From contig NZ_JAHKPO010000024.1 in assembly GCF_018860365.1 (NCBI RefSeq), forward strand, positions 186,001 through 250,000: a stretch of DNA of 64,000 bases, read 5' to 3'. Under the pieces are notes generated by a model. That model worked only from the letters and a program-made list of their open reading frames with translations, made no database searches and was not told the DNA's origin. Numbering within the stretch: the first letter of the stretch is position 1; the number at the start of each line of letters is the position of its first letter. This document shows positions 1-9,539 of this stretch, one piece after another. Origin of the DNA: Arenibacter algicola. Its GTDB lineage: Bacteria; Bacteroidota; Bacteroidia; Flavobacteriales; Flavobacteriaceae. The position numbers and the translations under genes are program-made.

Positions 1-34
1 CTTAGTATCCGTAAAATAGAAAAGCAAAAAACCA

Positions 35-1408
35 ATGCGTCGAAAAATTCTTGTTGTCGGCAGCGGAAAATCCACTGCATATTTGTTGGATTATTTATTG
101 CAAAAAGCCGAATCCGAAAATTTACATATTACTATATGTGACTTAAATCCGGAAGTCCTTCCTGAGAAAATAAAATTACATGGGGCCTGTACTATATTAA
201 AATTGGACATTTTCAATGATAAGGAAAGAAGTAAGGCCATAGAACAATCGGACATAGTCATTTCCATGCTCCCTGCCCGTTTTCACATCAAGGTAGCAGT
301 GGATTGCATTCAATTTACAAAACATTTGGTTACAGCTTCCTATATAAGCGATGAAATAATGGCTTTGGACCAACAGGCCAAAGAAAAAGGCCTGATTTTT
401 ATGAATGAAATTGGCTTGGATCCCGGTATAGACCACATGAGTGCCATGCAGGTAATAGATAATATACGGGAACGTGGCGGCAAAATAATTCTCTTCGAAT
501 CTTTCACCGGCGGGTTGGTGGCCCCGGAAAGCGACAACAACCTGTGGAACTACAAATTTACTTGGAACCCTAGAAATGTGGTGGTGGCCGGACAAGGGGG
601 AGTAGCCAAATTTATTCAAGAAGGTACATACAAATATATTCCCTACCACAAACTATTTCGAAGAACCGAATTCTTGGATGTAGAAGGCTACGGAAAATTT
701 GAAGTGTACGCCAACAGGGACTCTCTAAAATACAGGGAAGCCTACGGACTGGAGAACGTACTCACCCTATATAGGGGAACCATGAGAAGGGTAGGTTTTT
801 CCAAGGCGTGGAATATGTTCGTCCAATTGGGCATGACCGATGACAGCTATACCATTGAGAATTCCGAAGGAATGTCTTACCGCGAATTCGTAAACTTATT
901 TCTACCCTATTCCCCTACCAATACGGTAGAACTAAAACTGCGGCATTATCTTAAGATAGACCAGGACGATATAATGTGGGAAAAATTAATGGAATTGCAC
1001 TTATTTGATTCGAAAAGGAAAATTGAATTAAAAAACGCTACGCCCGCACAAATTTTACAAAGAATCTTAGAAGATAGCTGGACCTTGGCCAGTACGGACA
1101 AGGATATGATTGTTATGTACCATAAATTTGGATACGAACTTAATGGAAAAAAAGCACAGATAGATTCCAATACAGTGGTTATTGGGGAAGACCGGACCTA
1201 TACTGCAATGGCCAAAACAGTTGGATTACCTGTAGCCATGGCCACCCTTTTGATATTAAACAAAAAAATCACCACTCCAGGGGTACAATTACCTATAAGG
1301 CGTGAGGTATACGAACCTATATTAAAGCAACTTAAAAGCTATGGAATTCACTTTAAGGAATACCAGGTACCCTACTTGGGTTATAATCCCGACTCTGTTG
1401 CTAGTTAA
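35..1408 (+). CDS. saccharopine dehydrogenase-like oxidoreductase
   Basis: A 457-residue cytosolic protein of the saccharopine dehydrogenase (LYS9-type, NADP-dependent) family. It has an N-terminal Rossmann segment with GSGKST at residues 9-14. The segment GLDPGIDHM at 127-135 is typical of the catalytic domain of saccharopine dehydrogenase/reductases. The length fits the family (about 440-460). The family forms or cleaves a lysine-glutamate adduct in lysine metabolism; whether this copy works in lysine breakdown or on another amino-acid adduct cannot be told here. An Lrp/AsnC regulator follows 48 bases downstream on the same strand, which suits amino-acid-responsive control. The ATG at 35 is preceded only by AT-rich DNA with no ribosome-binding site, normal for this group. 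Family call firm, substrate inferred. Confidence 0.85.
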   Translation: MRRKILVVGSGKSTAYLLDYLLQKAESENLHITICDLNPEVLPEKIKLHGACTILKLDIFNDKERSKAIEQSDIVISMLPARFHIKVAVDCIQFTKHLVTASYISDEIMALDQQAKEKGLIFMNEIGLDPGIDHMSAMQVIDNIRERGGKIILFESFTGGLVAPESDNNLWNYKFTWNPRNVVVAGQGGVAKFIQEGTYKYIPYHKLFRRTEFLDVEGYGKFEVYANRDSLKYREAYGLENVLTLYRGTMRRVGFSKAWNMFVQLGMTDDSYTIENSEGMSYREFVNLFLPYSPTNTVELKLRHYLKIDQDDIMWEKLMELHLFDSKRKIELKNATPAQILQRILEDSWTLASTDKDMIVMYHKFGYELNGKKAQIDSNTVVIGEDRTYTAMAKTVGLPVAMATLLILNKKITTPGVQLPIRREVYEPILKQLKSYGIHFKEYQVPYLGYNPDSVAS

Positions 1409-1456
1409 GATGTAAAACCATTTTGGTATCTTTATATAGAAATTGAAGTAGAACCA

Positions 1457-1927
1457 ATGAAATCCAATAACGAAAACATAAAAATTGATGGTATCGACAA
1501 AAAGATACTAAGATTTTTGATGGACGATGCCAGGAAGCCCGTTCTGGAAATTGCCAGAAATATTGGGATTTCAGGTGCTGCTATTCATCAAAGGTTGCGA
1601 AAATTGGAAGCTTCAGGTTTAATAGCAGGCTCTAAATTCATTATCAACCCCAAAGTTTTGGGATATACCACCATGGCCTATATTGGCATCTATTTGGACA
1701 AGGCCATGAGCAATCCGGTGGCGGTTAAGGAGCTTGAAAAAATTCCAGAGGTACTGGAATGCCATTATACTACAGGAAACTGGTCCATTCTTATAAAAGT
1801 ACTTTGCAGGGACAACGAACATCTTATGCATGTACTTAACAGGGATATACAGCAGATAGAAGGGGTATCCAGAACAGAGACCTTTATTTCTTTGGACCAA
1901 CAAATAGACCGACAAATAACGATATAA
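1457..1927 (+). CDS. Lrp/AsnC family transcriptional regulator
   Basis: A 156-residue feast/famine regulator. Residues about 10-60 form the AsnC-type winged helix-turn-helix (IARNIGISGAAIHQRLRKLE). The rest is a ligand-sensing RAM domain ending with the usual VSRTETFISL strand. Family members form octamers that bind DNA in response to amino acids. It lies 48 bases after the saccharopine dehydrogenase-like gene and ends in a strong hairpin, so the two probably share a transcript. Likely targets are the neighbouring amino-acid genes (the upstream dehydrogenase, possibly alanine dehydrogenase on the other strand), but no operator was recognised. Confidence 0.9.
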   Translation: MKSNNENIKIDGIDKKILRFLMDDARKPVLEIARNIGISGAAIHQRLRKLEASGLIAGSKFIINPKVLGYTTMAYIGIYLDKAMSNPVAVKELEKIPEVLECHYTTGNWSILIKVLCRDNEHLMHVLNRDIQQIEGVSRTETFISLDQQIDRQITI

Positions 1928-1959
1928 AAAAAGGGACATCCAGAAAGATGTCCCTTTTT
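1928..1959. terminator. bidirectional intrinsic terminator
   Basis: Perfect 13-base inverted repeat: AAAAAGGGACATC at 1928-1940 pairs with GATGTCCCTTTTT at 1947-1959, with a 6-base loop and T-runs on both strands. It lies between the converging Lrp gene and the zinc peptidase gene and can end both. Confidence 0.85.
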
Positions 1960-1978
1960 ATTTGATTTGTCATAAGTC

Positions 1979-2674
1979 TTAGTCCCTACTTCCCAAGACC
2001 TGCATAGCCCAATAGACCAAAGTGGCCAACGAGCCAATTGCTGCTACCAAATACGTTCTGGCCGCCCATTTTAAGGCATCTTCAGAACCTTTGTATTCCT
2101 CAGGAGTTACCATATTCTTATTCTTTAACCAAGCCAAGGCACGGTTACTGGCATCGTATTCTACGGGTAAAGTGATAAAACTGAATAAGGTAGCGAGTCC
2201 CATCATTATTAGACCTGCCACGGCTACCCAGTATCCAAGACCAACTCCCGCTGCAGCTCCCAACATAATACCACCGAAGACTACCCACATGGACATTCCC
2301 GAGGTAACACTTACCACTGGCACCAATTTGGAACGTAAGGTCAACCATTCATATGCCGTAGCGTGCTGTACCGCATGTCCACATTCATGGGCCGCAACCG
2401 CTGCTGCTGAAGCGTTTCTTTGATTGTAGACCCCCTCACTTAAATTTACCGTTTTATTTACCGGATTGTAGTGGTCTGTTAACATTCCTGGTGTGGAAAT
2501 AACCTTTACATCCCTAATTCCGTGGTCTGCCAACATTTTTTCGGCAATCTCGGCACCGCTCATACCGTTGCGCAAATGCACTTTGGAGTAGAACTTAAAT
2601 TTACTTTTTAGCTTATTACTAACCAACCAACTTACCAGAGCTATGGCACCCAGTAATATATAATACATCATCAT
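1979..2674 (-). CDS. membrane zinc metallopeptidase (YugP-like)
   Basis: A 231-residue membrane protein of the neutral zinc metallopeptidase 2 (YugP-like) family. The zinc-binding and catalytic motif HECGH is at residues 96-100. A hydrophobic N-terminal helix (about 4-19) is followed by a soluble stretch and then two or three helices around 125-165 and 205-222. Families like this are membrane-embedded zinc proteases of unknown substrate. Three consecutive ATG codons open the gene (2674, 2671, 2668); the true start among them cannot be decided. It is a single gene ending at the terminator shared with the Lrp gene. Confidence 0.85.
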   Translation of the reverse strand: MMMYYILLGAIALVSWLVSNKLKSKFKFYSKVHLRNGMSGAEIAEKMLADHGIRDVKVISTPGMLTDHYNPVNKTVNLSEGVYNQRNASAAAVAAHECGHAVQHATAYEWLTLRSKLVPVVSVTSGMSMWVVFGGIMLGAAAGVGLGYWVAVAGLIMMGLATLFSFITLPVEYDASNRALAWLKNKNMVTPEEYKGSEDALKWAARTYLVAAIGSLATLVYWAMQVLGSRD

Positions 2675-2760
2675 AACAATTCTCTTTTTAAAATTAATCC
2701 AATATACTAAAGTTTCCTTTTCCTAATATCAAGTAATTCTTTCTTTTCTATTTAATCAAA

Positions 2761-2785
2761 AACCCCGCCAAATTATGACAGGGTT
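2761..2785 (-). terminator. intrinsic terminator of alanine dehydrogenase
   Basis: On the minus strand AACCCTG (2785-2779) pairs with CGGGGTT (2767-2761), with one G-U pair and an 11-base loop, followed by a T-run. It lies just past the ald stop. Confidence 0.55.
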
Positions 2786-2808
2786 GGAAGTATGACAAAA
2801 TGTACTTT

Positions 2809-3909
2809 CTATTGATCCCTTGACTCCCACTTAAAGGCATCCAAAATCTCTTTAGAGATCACTTTTCCCTTTACTATACTCAGTCCCTTTTGCAGGGATA
2901 CGTCCGACTGGCAAGCTTCTTCCCAACCCAAATTAGCTAATTTCAACACATAGGGCAAGGTTACATTGGTCAAGGCCATAGTTGAAGTATATGGAACTGC
3001 TCCCGGCATATTGGTAACGCAGTAATGTACCACATCATCTATAATATATACCGGATTCTCATGCGTAGTAGGCCGCGTAGTTTCTACACATCCTCCTTGA
3101 TCTACGGCCACATCCACAATTACCGTCCCTGGACGCATATCCTTAAGCATATCTCTAGTAATAATCTTAGGGGCTTTGGCTCCCTTTAATAAGATACCCC
3201 CAACAATTAGATCATGGTCCTTAATATGTTTCCTAATATTGAATTCATTTGAAAATTCTGTCACCACATGACTTGGCATTACATCATTTACATAACGAAG
3301 CCGTTTCATATTAACATCCAAAATAGTAACATGGGCCCCAAGTCCGGCTGCCATTTTAGCAGCTTGAATCCCTACAACACCAGCTCCTAGTACCAAAACC
3401 CTTCCCGGTGCCACTCCAGGAACCCCTCCCAAGAGCACCCCTCGGCCTTTTTCTGGTTTCTCCAAGTATTTGGCCCCTTGTTGAATGGCCATTCTACCAG
3501 CAACTTCGGACATGGGCGTCAATAATGGCAATGTTCCATCTTCATCTTCTACAGTTTCATAGGCTATGCAAATACCCTTACGATCTATCATGGCTTCAGT
3601 AAGTCCCTCACTAGAGGCAAAATGAAAATAGGTAAATACAACTTGCCCTCTTTGAACCAGGGCATACTCCTCCTTTATAGGCTCCTTTACCTTAACAATC
3701 ATATCGCTCATGGCGTAAACCTGACCTATGGTATCCAAAACAATGGCTCCCACTTGTTGATAATCGCTATTTGAAAACCCACTGCCATCACCGGCTCCGG
3801 TTTGCACATATACCGTATGGTTATTTCTCACCAGTTCAAAAACCCCGGCAGGTGTTATGCCCACCCTACTTTCATTATTTTTGATTTCTTTTGGAATCCC
3901 GACTTTCAT
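2809..3909 (-). CDS. ald: alanine dehydrogenase
   Basis: A 366-residue NAD-dependent alanine dehydrogenase that interconverts L-alanine with pyruvate and ammonia. The start is the ATG at 3909 (MKVGIPKEIK), because an in-frame extension to 3978 has no family similarity. Family residues are in place: R15 in ESRVG, K75 in KVKEP and catalytic H96 in YFHF. The NAD-binding loop GAGVVG is at 175-180, and VDVAVDQGG carries the conserved aspartate. Length matches the family (about 370). It is a single gene with its own terminator. The Lrp regulator about 1 kb away would be a natural controller, though no site was seen. Confidence 0.95.
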   Translation of the reverse strand: MKVGIPKEIKNNESRVGITPAGVFELVRNNHTVYVQTGAGDGSGFSNSDYQQVGAIVLDTIGQVYAMSDMIVKVKEPIKEEYALVQRGQVVFTYFHFASSEGLTEAMIDRKGICIAYETVEDEDGTLPLLTPMSEVAGRMAIQQGAKYLEKPEKGRGVLLGGVPGVAPGRVLVLGAGVVGIQAAKMAAGLGAHVTILDVNMKRLRYVNDVMPSHVVTEFSNEFNIRKHIKDHDLIVGGILLKGAKAPKIITRDMLKDMRPGTVIVDVAVDQGGCVETTRPTTHENPVYIIDDVVHYCVTNMPGAVPYTSTMALTNVTLPYVLKLANLGWEEACQSDVSLQKGLSIVKGKVISKEILDAFKWESRDQ

Positions 3910-4159
3910 TGTCAATTCTTTTTTTAAACTAAATGAAAAAAACACCACTTTCAGGCAAGAGTCATTATTTATTACCACTTTTAAATGATGGTAAGAATTC
4001 CAAAAATGGAAAAAATAAGTATAAGAAAAAAAGAAAATCCCCTAAATGAGGACAGAATCATTGATTATTACACTTTTCACATTATGTGTACGAACCCAAT
4101 AAAAAGGCTGGCCATATACAGCACCAAATAATAAGAAATTTCAATAAAGAAATTGCCAG

Positions 4160-4414
4160 CTATTTATATCTTAGCTTAAGAACTATCATAATAAATAGTA
4201 ACACCGCAGTAATAAAATTGGCCAAGATCATGGGCACACTTTCATGATATATACCATAAATCAACCATAGTACCACTCCAAGGAACATTGCCAAATACAT
4301 GGTGAGCGAAATATCTTTGGTAGATTTATTGCTCCAGGTCTTATATACCTGCGGCACTATAGAATAGGTAGTTAGTACGGCTGCCACCATGCCCATAATT
4401 TCGATATTTTCCAT
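4160..4414 (-). CDS. SemiSWEET sugar transporter
   Basis: A small membrane protein of the SemiSWEET (MtN3/PQ-loop) family, 84 residues from the ATG at 4414; an in-frame ATG at 4447 would add 11 residues that look unrelated. It has three predicted helices forming a single triple-helix bundle. The PQ motif (P21-Q22, in SIVPQVYKTW) is followed by STKDIS, typical of bacterial SemiSWEETs. Family members dimerise and carry sugars passively across the inner membrane; the sugar is unknown here. It sits just upstream of leuS on the same strand without obvious functional relation. Confidence 0.85.
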   Translation of the reverse strand: MENIEIMGMVAAVLTTYSIVPQVYKTWSNKSTKDISLTMYLAMFLGVVLWLIYGIYHESVPMILANFITAVLLFIMIVLKLRYK

Positions 4415-4506
4415 CCCGATAGATACAATTTTATGGACAATCCCCACAATGTGAATTTAAATCCAATGATATTCCTGAATAAAACTTAACCTTCAGATCA
4501 ATCTCC

Positions 4507-7440
4507 TTATCCTACTATATTGACAATTTTTCCCGGGACCACAATCACCTTTTTAGGGGTACGACCCTGTAGTTGTTCCTGTGTTTTGTCATGCGTCATT
4601 ACAGCAGCCTCTATTTCCTCTTTGGAAAGATCTGCCGGCAACTCCAATTTAAAGCGCACTTTCCCATTGAAAGAAATAGGGTATTCCTTACTGCTCTCCA
4701 CCAAATACTTCCCTTCAAATTTAGGAAAGGGAGCAGCGACTATAGAGGTGGCGTGTCCCAATTTACTCCACAGCTCTTCCGCTATATGCGGTGCATAGGG
4801 AGAAACCAAAATAGTCAAGGGCTCTAAAATAGCCTTGCTGGAACATTTCTGGGCAGACAATTCATTCACAGCAATCATAAAGGTAGATACAGAGGTGTTG
4901 AAAGAGAAGTTCTCAATGTCCTCTTCCACCTTCTTGATAGTTTTGTGCAAAGTCTTTAAATTATCTGCGGTAGGTTCGGCATCGGTGACCAAAAAGGCCC
5001 CTTCATCTCCCCCGTGGAACAAACGCCACATTTTCTTAAGAAAACTGTGAACCCCTGTAATACCCGCAGTATTCCAAGGTTTGGATTGCTCCAAAGGTCC
5101 TAGGAACATTTCGTACAAACGCAGGGAATCTGCACCGTACTCCTGGCAGATATTATCCGGACTTACCACATTGTATTTGGACTTGGACATTTTTTCCACT
5201 TCACGACCTACAATGTAAGTATCGTTATTATCTTTAATAACTTCCCCTTTTTCACCAATAAAAATAGCATCCTTAAATTCAGAATACATTGGGTCATTTC
5301 TAAAAGATTCAATATCTAATTCATCAGAAGAATTAACATATTCAACTGGGGAGTGTATTCTATTTAAAATACTATATCTAAATGCCTTCTCGTTAACTGG
5401 ATGAGTGTTTCTCCAATTTTTTATTACCTCATCAACCCTGCCCCACGCACTTTTCGACACAGCAATGTAAAATTGTTTGTCCTTGGCAAAACGCGCTACA
5501 ACAAAATAAACAAAAGCACTTGTCCCCGTGATCATTCCCTGATTGATCAGCTTTTTGGCAAACTCGGGTTTTGGCACTATGCCTTTATCGAACATAAACT
5601 TCTGCCAAAAACGGCTGTACAGCAAATGTCCGGTAGCATGCTCGCTACCTCCAATATATAAGTCTACATCCTGCCAGTAAGTAATGGCCTCTTGGGAAAA
5701 TACTTCCTCCTTATTATTGGGATCCATATAACGGTTAAAGTAGTACGAACTTCCTGCCCAACCCGGCATGGTATTCAACTCTAACGGGAATACGGTTTTA
5801 TGATCTATTAACTGATTATTGACAACTGTAGACTTCTTTACGTCCCAGGCCCAAACCGTAGCATTGCCCAAAGGGGGTTCCCCCGTTTCGGTTGGTAAGT
5901 ATTTTTCAACTTCAGGTAGTACAATAGGCAAATGTTCGGCTCTGATCATTTGGGGCATCCCGTCCACATAATATACTGGAAAAGGTTCCCCCCAATAGCG
6001 TTGGCGACTAAATACAGCATCTCGCAACCTGTAGTTGATCTTTCCAGTTCCTTGTTCCAATTTCTCCAATTCGAAAATGACGCGTTTAACTGCCTTTTTA
6101 TAGGGAAGTCCATTTAAGAAGTCGGAATTGGCAATGACTGTCTTTTCCTTATCGGCAAAGGCCTCTTCAGAAATGTCCACTCCGTCGAATATATTTGGAA
6201 TAGGAATATTGAAATGCTTTGCAAAGTCGTAATCGCGCTGATCTCCACAGGGAACGGACATTACCGCCCCGGTACCATAACCGGCCAATACATAATCCCC
6301 TATCCAAATTGGAATGGGTTCCTTGCTAAATGGGTGTTCCGCAAAAGCACCGGTAAAGGCTCCCGTAATGGTCTTTACATCGGCCATACGATCGCGCTCA
6401 CTGCGTTTGGCCGTAGCCGCTATGTAGGCCTCTACTTCTTCCTTTTGCTCAGAAGTAGTTATTTTGGCAACCAATTCGTGCTCTGGGGCCAAGGTCATAA
6501 AACTAACCCCGAATATCGTATCTGGGCGGGTGGTGAAAACATCTATCACTTCTTCACGCCCCTTAACCCTAAACGTTACTTCCGCCCCCTCGGACCTACC
6601 GATCCAATTGGTTTGGGAGTCCTTTAAGGGCTGAGGCCAATCTACCATAGTTAAATCGTCCAACAACCGCTGGGCATAGGCAGATATGCGCATGCTCCAC
6701 TGCGTCATTTTTTTACGGATCACCGGATGACCACCCCGTTCCGAAACTCCATTGACAATCTCGTCGTTCGCCAAAACCGTCCCTAAGGCGGGACACCAAT
6801 TTACTTCGGTCTCCGCCAAATACGTCAACCTATATTGCAATAACACTTCCTGTTGTTCCTTTGCGGTAAAGGCTTTCCAATCGGCTGCTGAAAATGCTGC
6901 AACATCTTCATCACAAACAGCATTTACACTTTGATTGCCCTCTTTTTCAAAAATAGCGATCAGACTGGAAATATCTTCCGCCTTATCGGTATCCTTATTG
7001 TACCAGGAATTAAAAAGCTGGATAAAGATCCATTGAGTCCATTTGTAATAACTGGGATCCGAGGTACGAACTTCCCGGCTCCAATCAAAAGAAAAGCCTA
7101 TTTTATCCAATTGCTCCCTATATCTGTTGATATTGGTCTCTGTGGTAATGGCAGGATGTTGCCCTGTTTGAATAGCATATTGCTCCGCAGGCAATCCAAA
7201 GGAATCGTATCCCATAGGATGCAATACATTAAAACCTTTGTGCCTTTTGTAACGTGCATAGATATCACTGGCAATATAACCTAAAGGATGCCCTACATGC
7301 AAACCGGCACCGGAAGGATATGGAAACATATCCAACACATAAAACTTTTCTTTTTGGGAGTTATTCTCCGCTTTAAAGGTTTGGTTTTCCGCCCAAAATT
7401 TCTGCCACTTTTCTTCAATCTTCCTAAAATCGTAAGTCAT
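4507..7440 (-). CDS. leuS: leucyl-tRNA synthetase
   Basis: A 977-residue class I leucyl-tRNA synthetase, which charges tRNA-Leu. The HIGH signature appears as HVGH at 48-51 and KMSKS is at 750-754. The editing domain contains TTRPDTIFG, and the protein ends with the C-terminal tRNA-binding domain. Bacteroidota LeuRS are already long because of an N-terminal insertion (here about 150-205). This one has a further unusual segment before KMSKS (about 640-703), with AT-rich codons between 5330 and 5520. It is a monocistronic minus-strand gene with a TATTTTTG promoter box at 7504-7511. It is essential and the reading frame is intact. Confidence 0.95.
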   Translation of the reverse strand: MTYDFRKIEEKWQKFWAENQTFKAENNSQKEKFYVLDMFPYPSGAGLHVGHPLGYIASDIYARYKRHKGFNVLHPMGYDSFGLPAEQYAIQTGQHPAITTETNINRYREQLDKIGFSFDWSREVRTSDPSYYKWTQWIFIQLFNSWYNKDTDKAEDISSLIAIFEKEGNQSVNAVCDEDVAAFSAADWKAFTAKEQQEVLLQYRLTYLAETEVNWCPALGTVLANDEIVNGVSERGGHPVIRKKMTQWSMRISAYAQRLLDDLTMVDWPQPLKDSQTNWIGRSEGAEVTFRVKGREEVIDVFTTRPDTIFGVSFMTLAPEHELVAKITTSEQKEEVEAYIAATAKRSERDRMADVKTITGAFTGAFAEHPFSKEPIPIWIGDYVLAGYGTGAVMSVPCGDQRDYDFAKHFNIPIPNIFDGVDISEEAFADKEKTVIANSDFLNGLPYKKAVKRVIFELEKLEQGTGKINYRLRDAVFSRQRYWGEPFPVYYVDGMPQMIRAEHLPIVLPEVEKYLPTETGEPPLGNATVWAWDVKKSTVVNNQLIDHKTVFPLELNTMPGWAGSSYYFNRYMDPNNKEEVFSQEAITYWQDVDLYIGGSEHATGHLLYSRFWQKFMFDKGIVPKPEFAKKLINQGMITGTSAFVYFVVARFAKDKQFYIAVSKSAWGRVDEVIKNWRNTHPVNEKAFRYSILNRIHSPVEYVNSSDELDIESFRNDPMYSEFKDAIFIGEKGEVIKDNNDTYIVGREVEKMSKSKYNVVSPDNICQEYGADSLRLYEMFLGPLEQSKPWNTAGITGVHSFLKKMWRLFHGGDEGAFLVTDAEPTADNLKTLHKTIKKVEEDIENFSFNTSVSTFMIAVNELSAQKCSSKAILEPLTILVSPYAPHIAEELWSKLGHATSIVAAPFPKFEGKYLVESSKEYPISFNGKVRFKLELPADLSKEEIEAAVMTHDKTQEQLQGRTPKKVIVVPGKIVNIVG

Positions 7441-7837
7441 CCTAATGTATTGTATTTTAATCCAGTGTACCTACTGCACACCCCTGCATTTATTAATGTA
7501 GCGCAAAAATAAGTTTAATCTATGAAATGAACTATCACAATAGGGCCTAAGATGAAGATTATAGTGGTAAGAATATATAAATTAGGAATTGTTTCAAGCA
7601 GGCTACAACAACATCTCTTCCAGCCATTTTCACACCTTAAAAATAAATCCAATGAATACCCTAGCCCCAAGGATAAATGGCATGCTTCTGAAAAAACAGG
7701 TTACATTAAAGGCCGGCCTGACTGGAATGGGCAGGCAAGCCTTGGAGAATTAAACCCACTATAAGGGATTACAAGCGGCAAAATGACATGTCAACGATAC
7801 AAGTTGCTCATTTGTCACAAAATATATAACTTTCAAT
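7441..7837. other. intergenic region between divergent leuS and surface-protein genes
   Basis: About 400 bases without a convincing gene. It contains the leuS promoter box near 7504-7511. A 70-codon plus-strand frame (7552-7764) has no recognisable features and is judged non-coding. Confidence 0.5.
7504..7511 (-). promoter_or_regulatory. leuS promoter -7 box
   Basis: On the minus strand the sequence is TATTTTTG, matching the Bacteroidota -7 consensus TAnnTTTG. It lies about 65 bases upstream of the leuS ATG. No clear -33 TTTG box was identified. Confidence 0.5.
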
Positions 7838-9400
7838 ATGAACTATTTCTCAGGACAACTGTGTACTAAACTACTTTTAGTAGTTTGCTTTTACAGCAAT
7901 TTTGTTTATGGAGAATTTAAGCATAACACAATACATACTGGCCTGCCCCTATTTTCGGTATGGGATGAAACCGAAAGCAGCCAAGGCTGTATTTCTCCAC
8001 ACGCACTCGCATATCCCCCTCATAAAGAGCAAACAATTACAATCCCAAAAAAGGTGAATACTGTTGCCCAAAATTGCCGCGTTCAGACTGTCGTGTACGA
8101 TGAATGGGGTAATACTAGTTTTCCCCGCTGTGAAACAGCGCCTCCTACCAGTATAAGACTTCAAGTAAATTCTACAATCATTCGTTCAAGCCCTCAACAA
8201 ACAGAAAATTTTAAATACGTCAATAAATGGCAGAAAAGTACAGATGGCAGAGATTGGGAAGACGCTATTAGTAATGTACCAGGACTCAGTAACCGATATA
8301 TTATTCCATCGTCGTCGACCAATTATCGCTTTTATAGGTATGTATTAATCGATGAAGAATCACCAGGCTCTTTATGTAATTTTGATTATCAAGTATACGA
8401 GATTTTCAGCGTACCCCAGCCCGACCCTCCCCTGAGCCTTGGAAATATAGAAGCTTGTAGATCCGAAAACAGGATGCTAACTGTAAGCATAGATGAAGAA
8501 GTGGAATGGTATGAAGATTTAACAGTGGATTGGTATGACGAACCCATAGGCGGTAATCTGTTGCTTGCCAACAGTACGACTCTTTTGGCTCTAACATCGG
8601 GCACGTATTATGCTGAAGCTCGGGCTTTGCCCGCCCCTTTGGGACCACCTGTCCCTGGCTCCTTCGTTCACGATCCCGATTCCATATTGAGTTGTTCCTC
8701 CAGCCAAAGGACACCCGTATCCATTATTGTACACGACGACCCCCAAAAACCAACAGATGAAACCCTGAGTTTCTGTGAAAATACGACCATCACCTTGTCC
8801 TCCGACACAAGTAATGTAGACTATGAGTGGAGTACCGGCGAAACTACCTCTGATATTAATGTTAGTACCCCCGGAATCTATACTGTTACACTAACCAATG
8901 ACAATGGCTGTTCTACCAAAAAAACCATTACCTTAAATCAAATTGATGCGCCTAAAATAAAAACAGCCATTTCGGAGGAATACACCCTTACCATAATCAT
9001 GGATAATAATGGGGATTTTGAATATTCCCTAGATGGTTATAATTACCAAGACGATAATCAGTTTACCAATACTGAGGGCGGATTATATACCCTCTTTGCC
9101 CGTGAGAAAAACAACTGTGGCACAACAAATCTCCCTTATGTTCATTTGGTAATCCCTAAATTTTTTACCCCTAATGGAGATGGTATACATGATACTTTCA
9201 AGATTAGTGGGGCCGAAAATTTAAAACCGGCACAATTAAGTATTTTTGACCGCTATGGCAACCTTTTAAAAACCACAATGAACAGTCCTTTCGAATGGGA
9301 TGGTAGTTATAATGGGCGAGAACTTCCCGCCTCTGATTATTGGTTTCAATTTAAAGTTAACAACAACATAAAAAAAGGCCATTTCGCCTTAAAAAGATGA
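7838..9400 (+). CDS. secreted protein with T9SS type B sorting domain
   Basis: A 520-residue exported protein. An N-terminal signal peptide (about 1-25) is followed by a middle region of Ig/PKD-like character (segments rich in G, S, T and W, and a repeat with YTVTLTNDNGCS near 350). The last ~85 residues are a gliding-motility-associated C-terminal (CHU_C) domain with FTPNGDGIHD and a terminal strand ending in GHFALKR. That domain directs proteins through the type IX secretion system to the cell surface or medium. The middle part gives no catalytic signature, so an adhesin or matrix role is likeliest. It stands alone on the plus strand and the function is unknown. Confidence 0.8.
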   Translation: MNYFSGQLCTKLLLVVCFYSNFVYGEFKHNTIHTGLPLFSVWDETESSQGCISPHALAYPPHKEQTITIPKKVNTVAQNCRVQTVVYDEWGNTSFPRCETAPPTSIRLQVNSTIIRSSPQQTENFKYVNKWQKSTDGRDWEDAISNVPGLSNRYIIPSSSTNYRFYRYVLIDEESPGSLCNFDYQVYEIFSVPQPDPPLSLGNIEACRSENRMLTVSIDEEVEWYEDLTVDWYDEPIGGNLLLANSTTLLALTSGTYYAEARALPAPLGPPVPGSFVHDPDSILSCSSSQRTPVSIIVHDDPQKPTDETLSFCENTTITLSSDTSNVDYEWSTGETTSDINVSTPGIYTVTLTNDNGCSTKKTITLNQIDAPKIKTAISEEYTLTIIMDNNGDFEYSLDGYNYQDDNQFTNTEGGLYTLFAREKNNCGTTNLPYVHLVIPKFFTPNGDGIHDTFKISGAENLKPAQLSIFDRYGNLLKTTMNSPFEWDGSYNGRELPASDYWFQFKVNNNIKKGHFALKR

Positions 9401-9539
9401 TTTCTAGTAAAAAGAAGAGGTTTTCAAGAGGCCAAATGAAACCGCTAGACCATAGTACAGCTTCTAATTAGTGAGGAAAGGAGCCTCTGCTATTTTTAAT
9501 TCAATTTACTTTCCTATTTTTACATATTGATTTTGTACT

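Noticed and set aside
7552-7764. 70-codon plus-strand frame between leuS and the T9SS protein
   Set aside because: No signal peptide, domain or recognisable composition; isolated in a divergent intergenic region.
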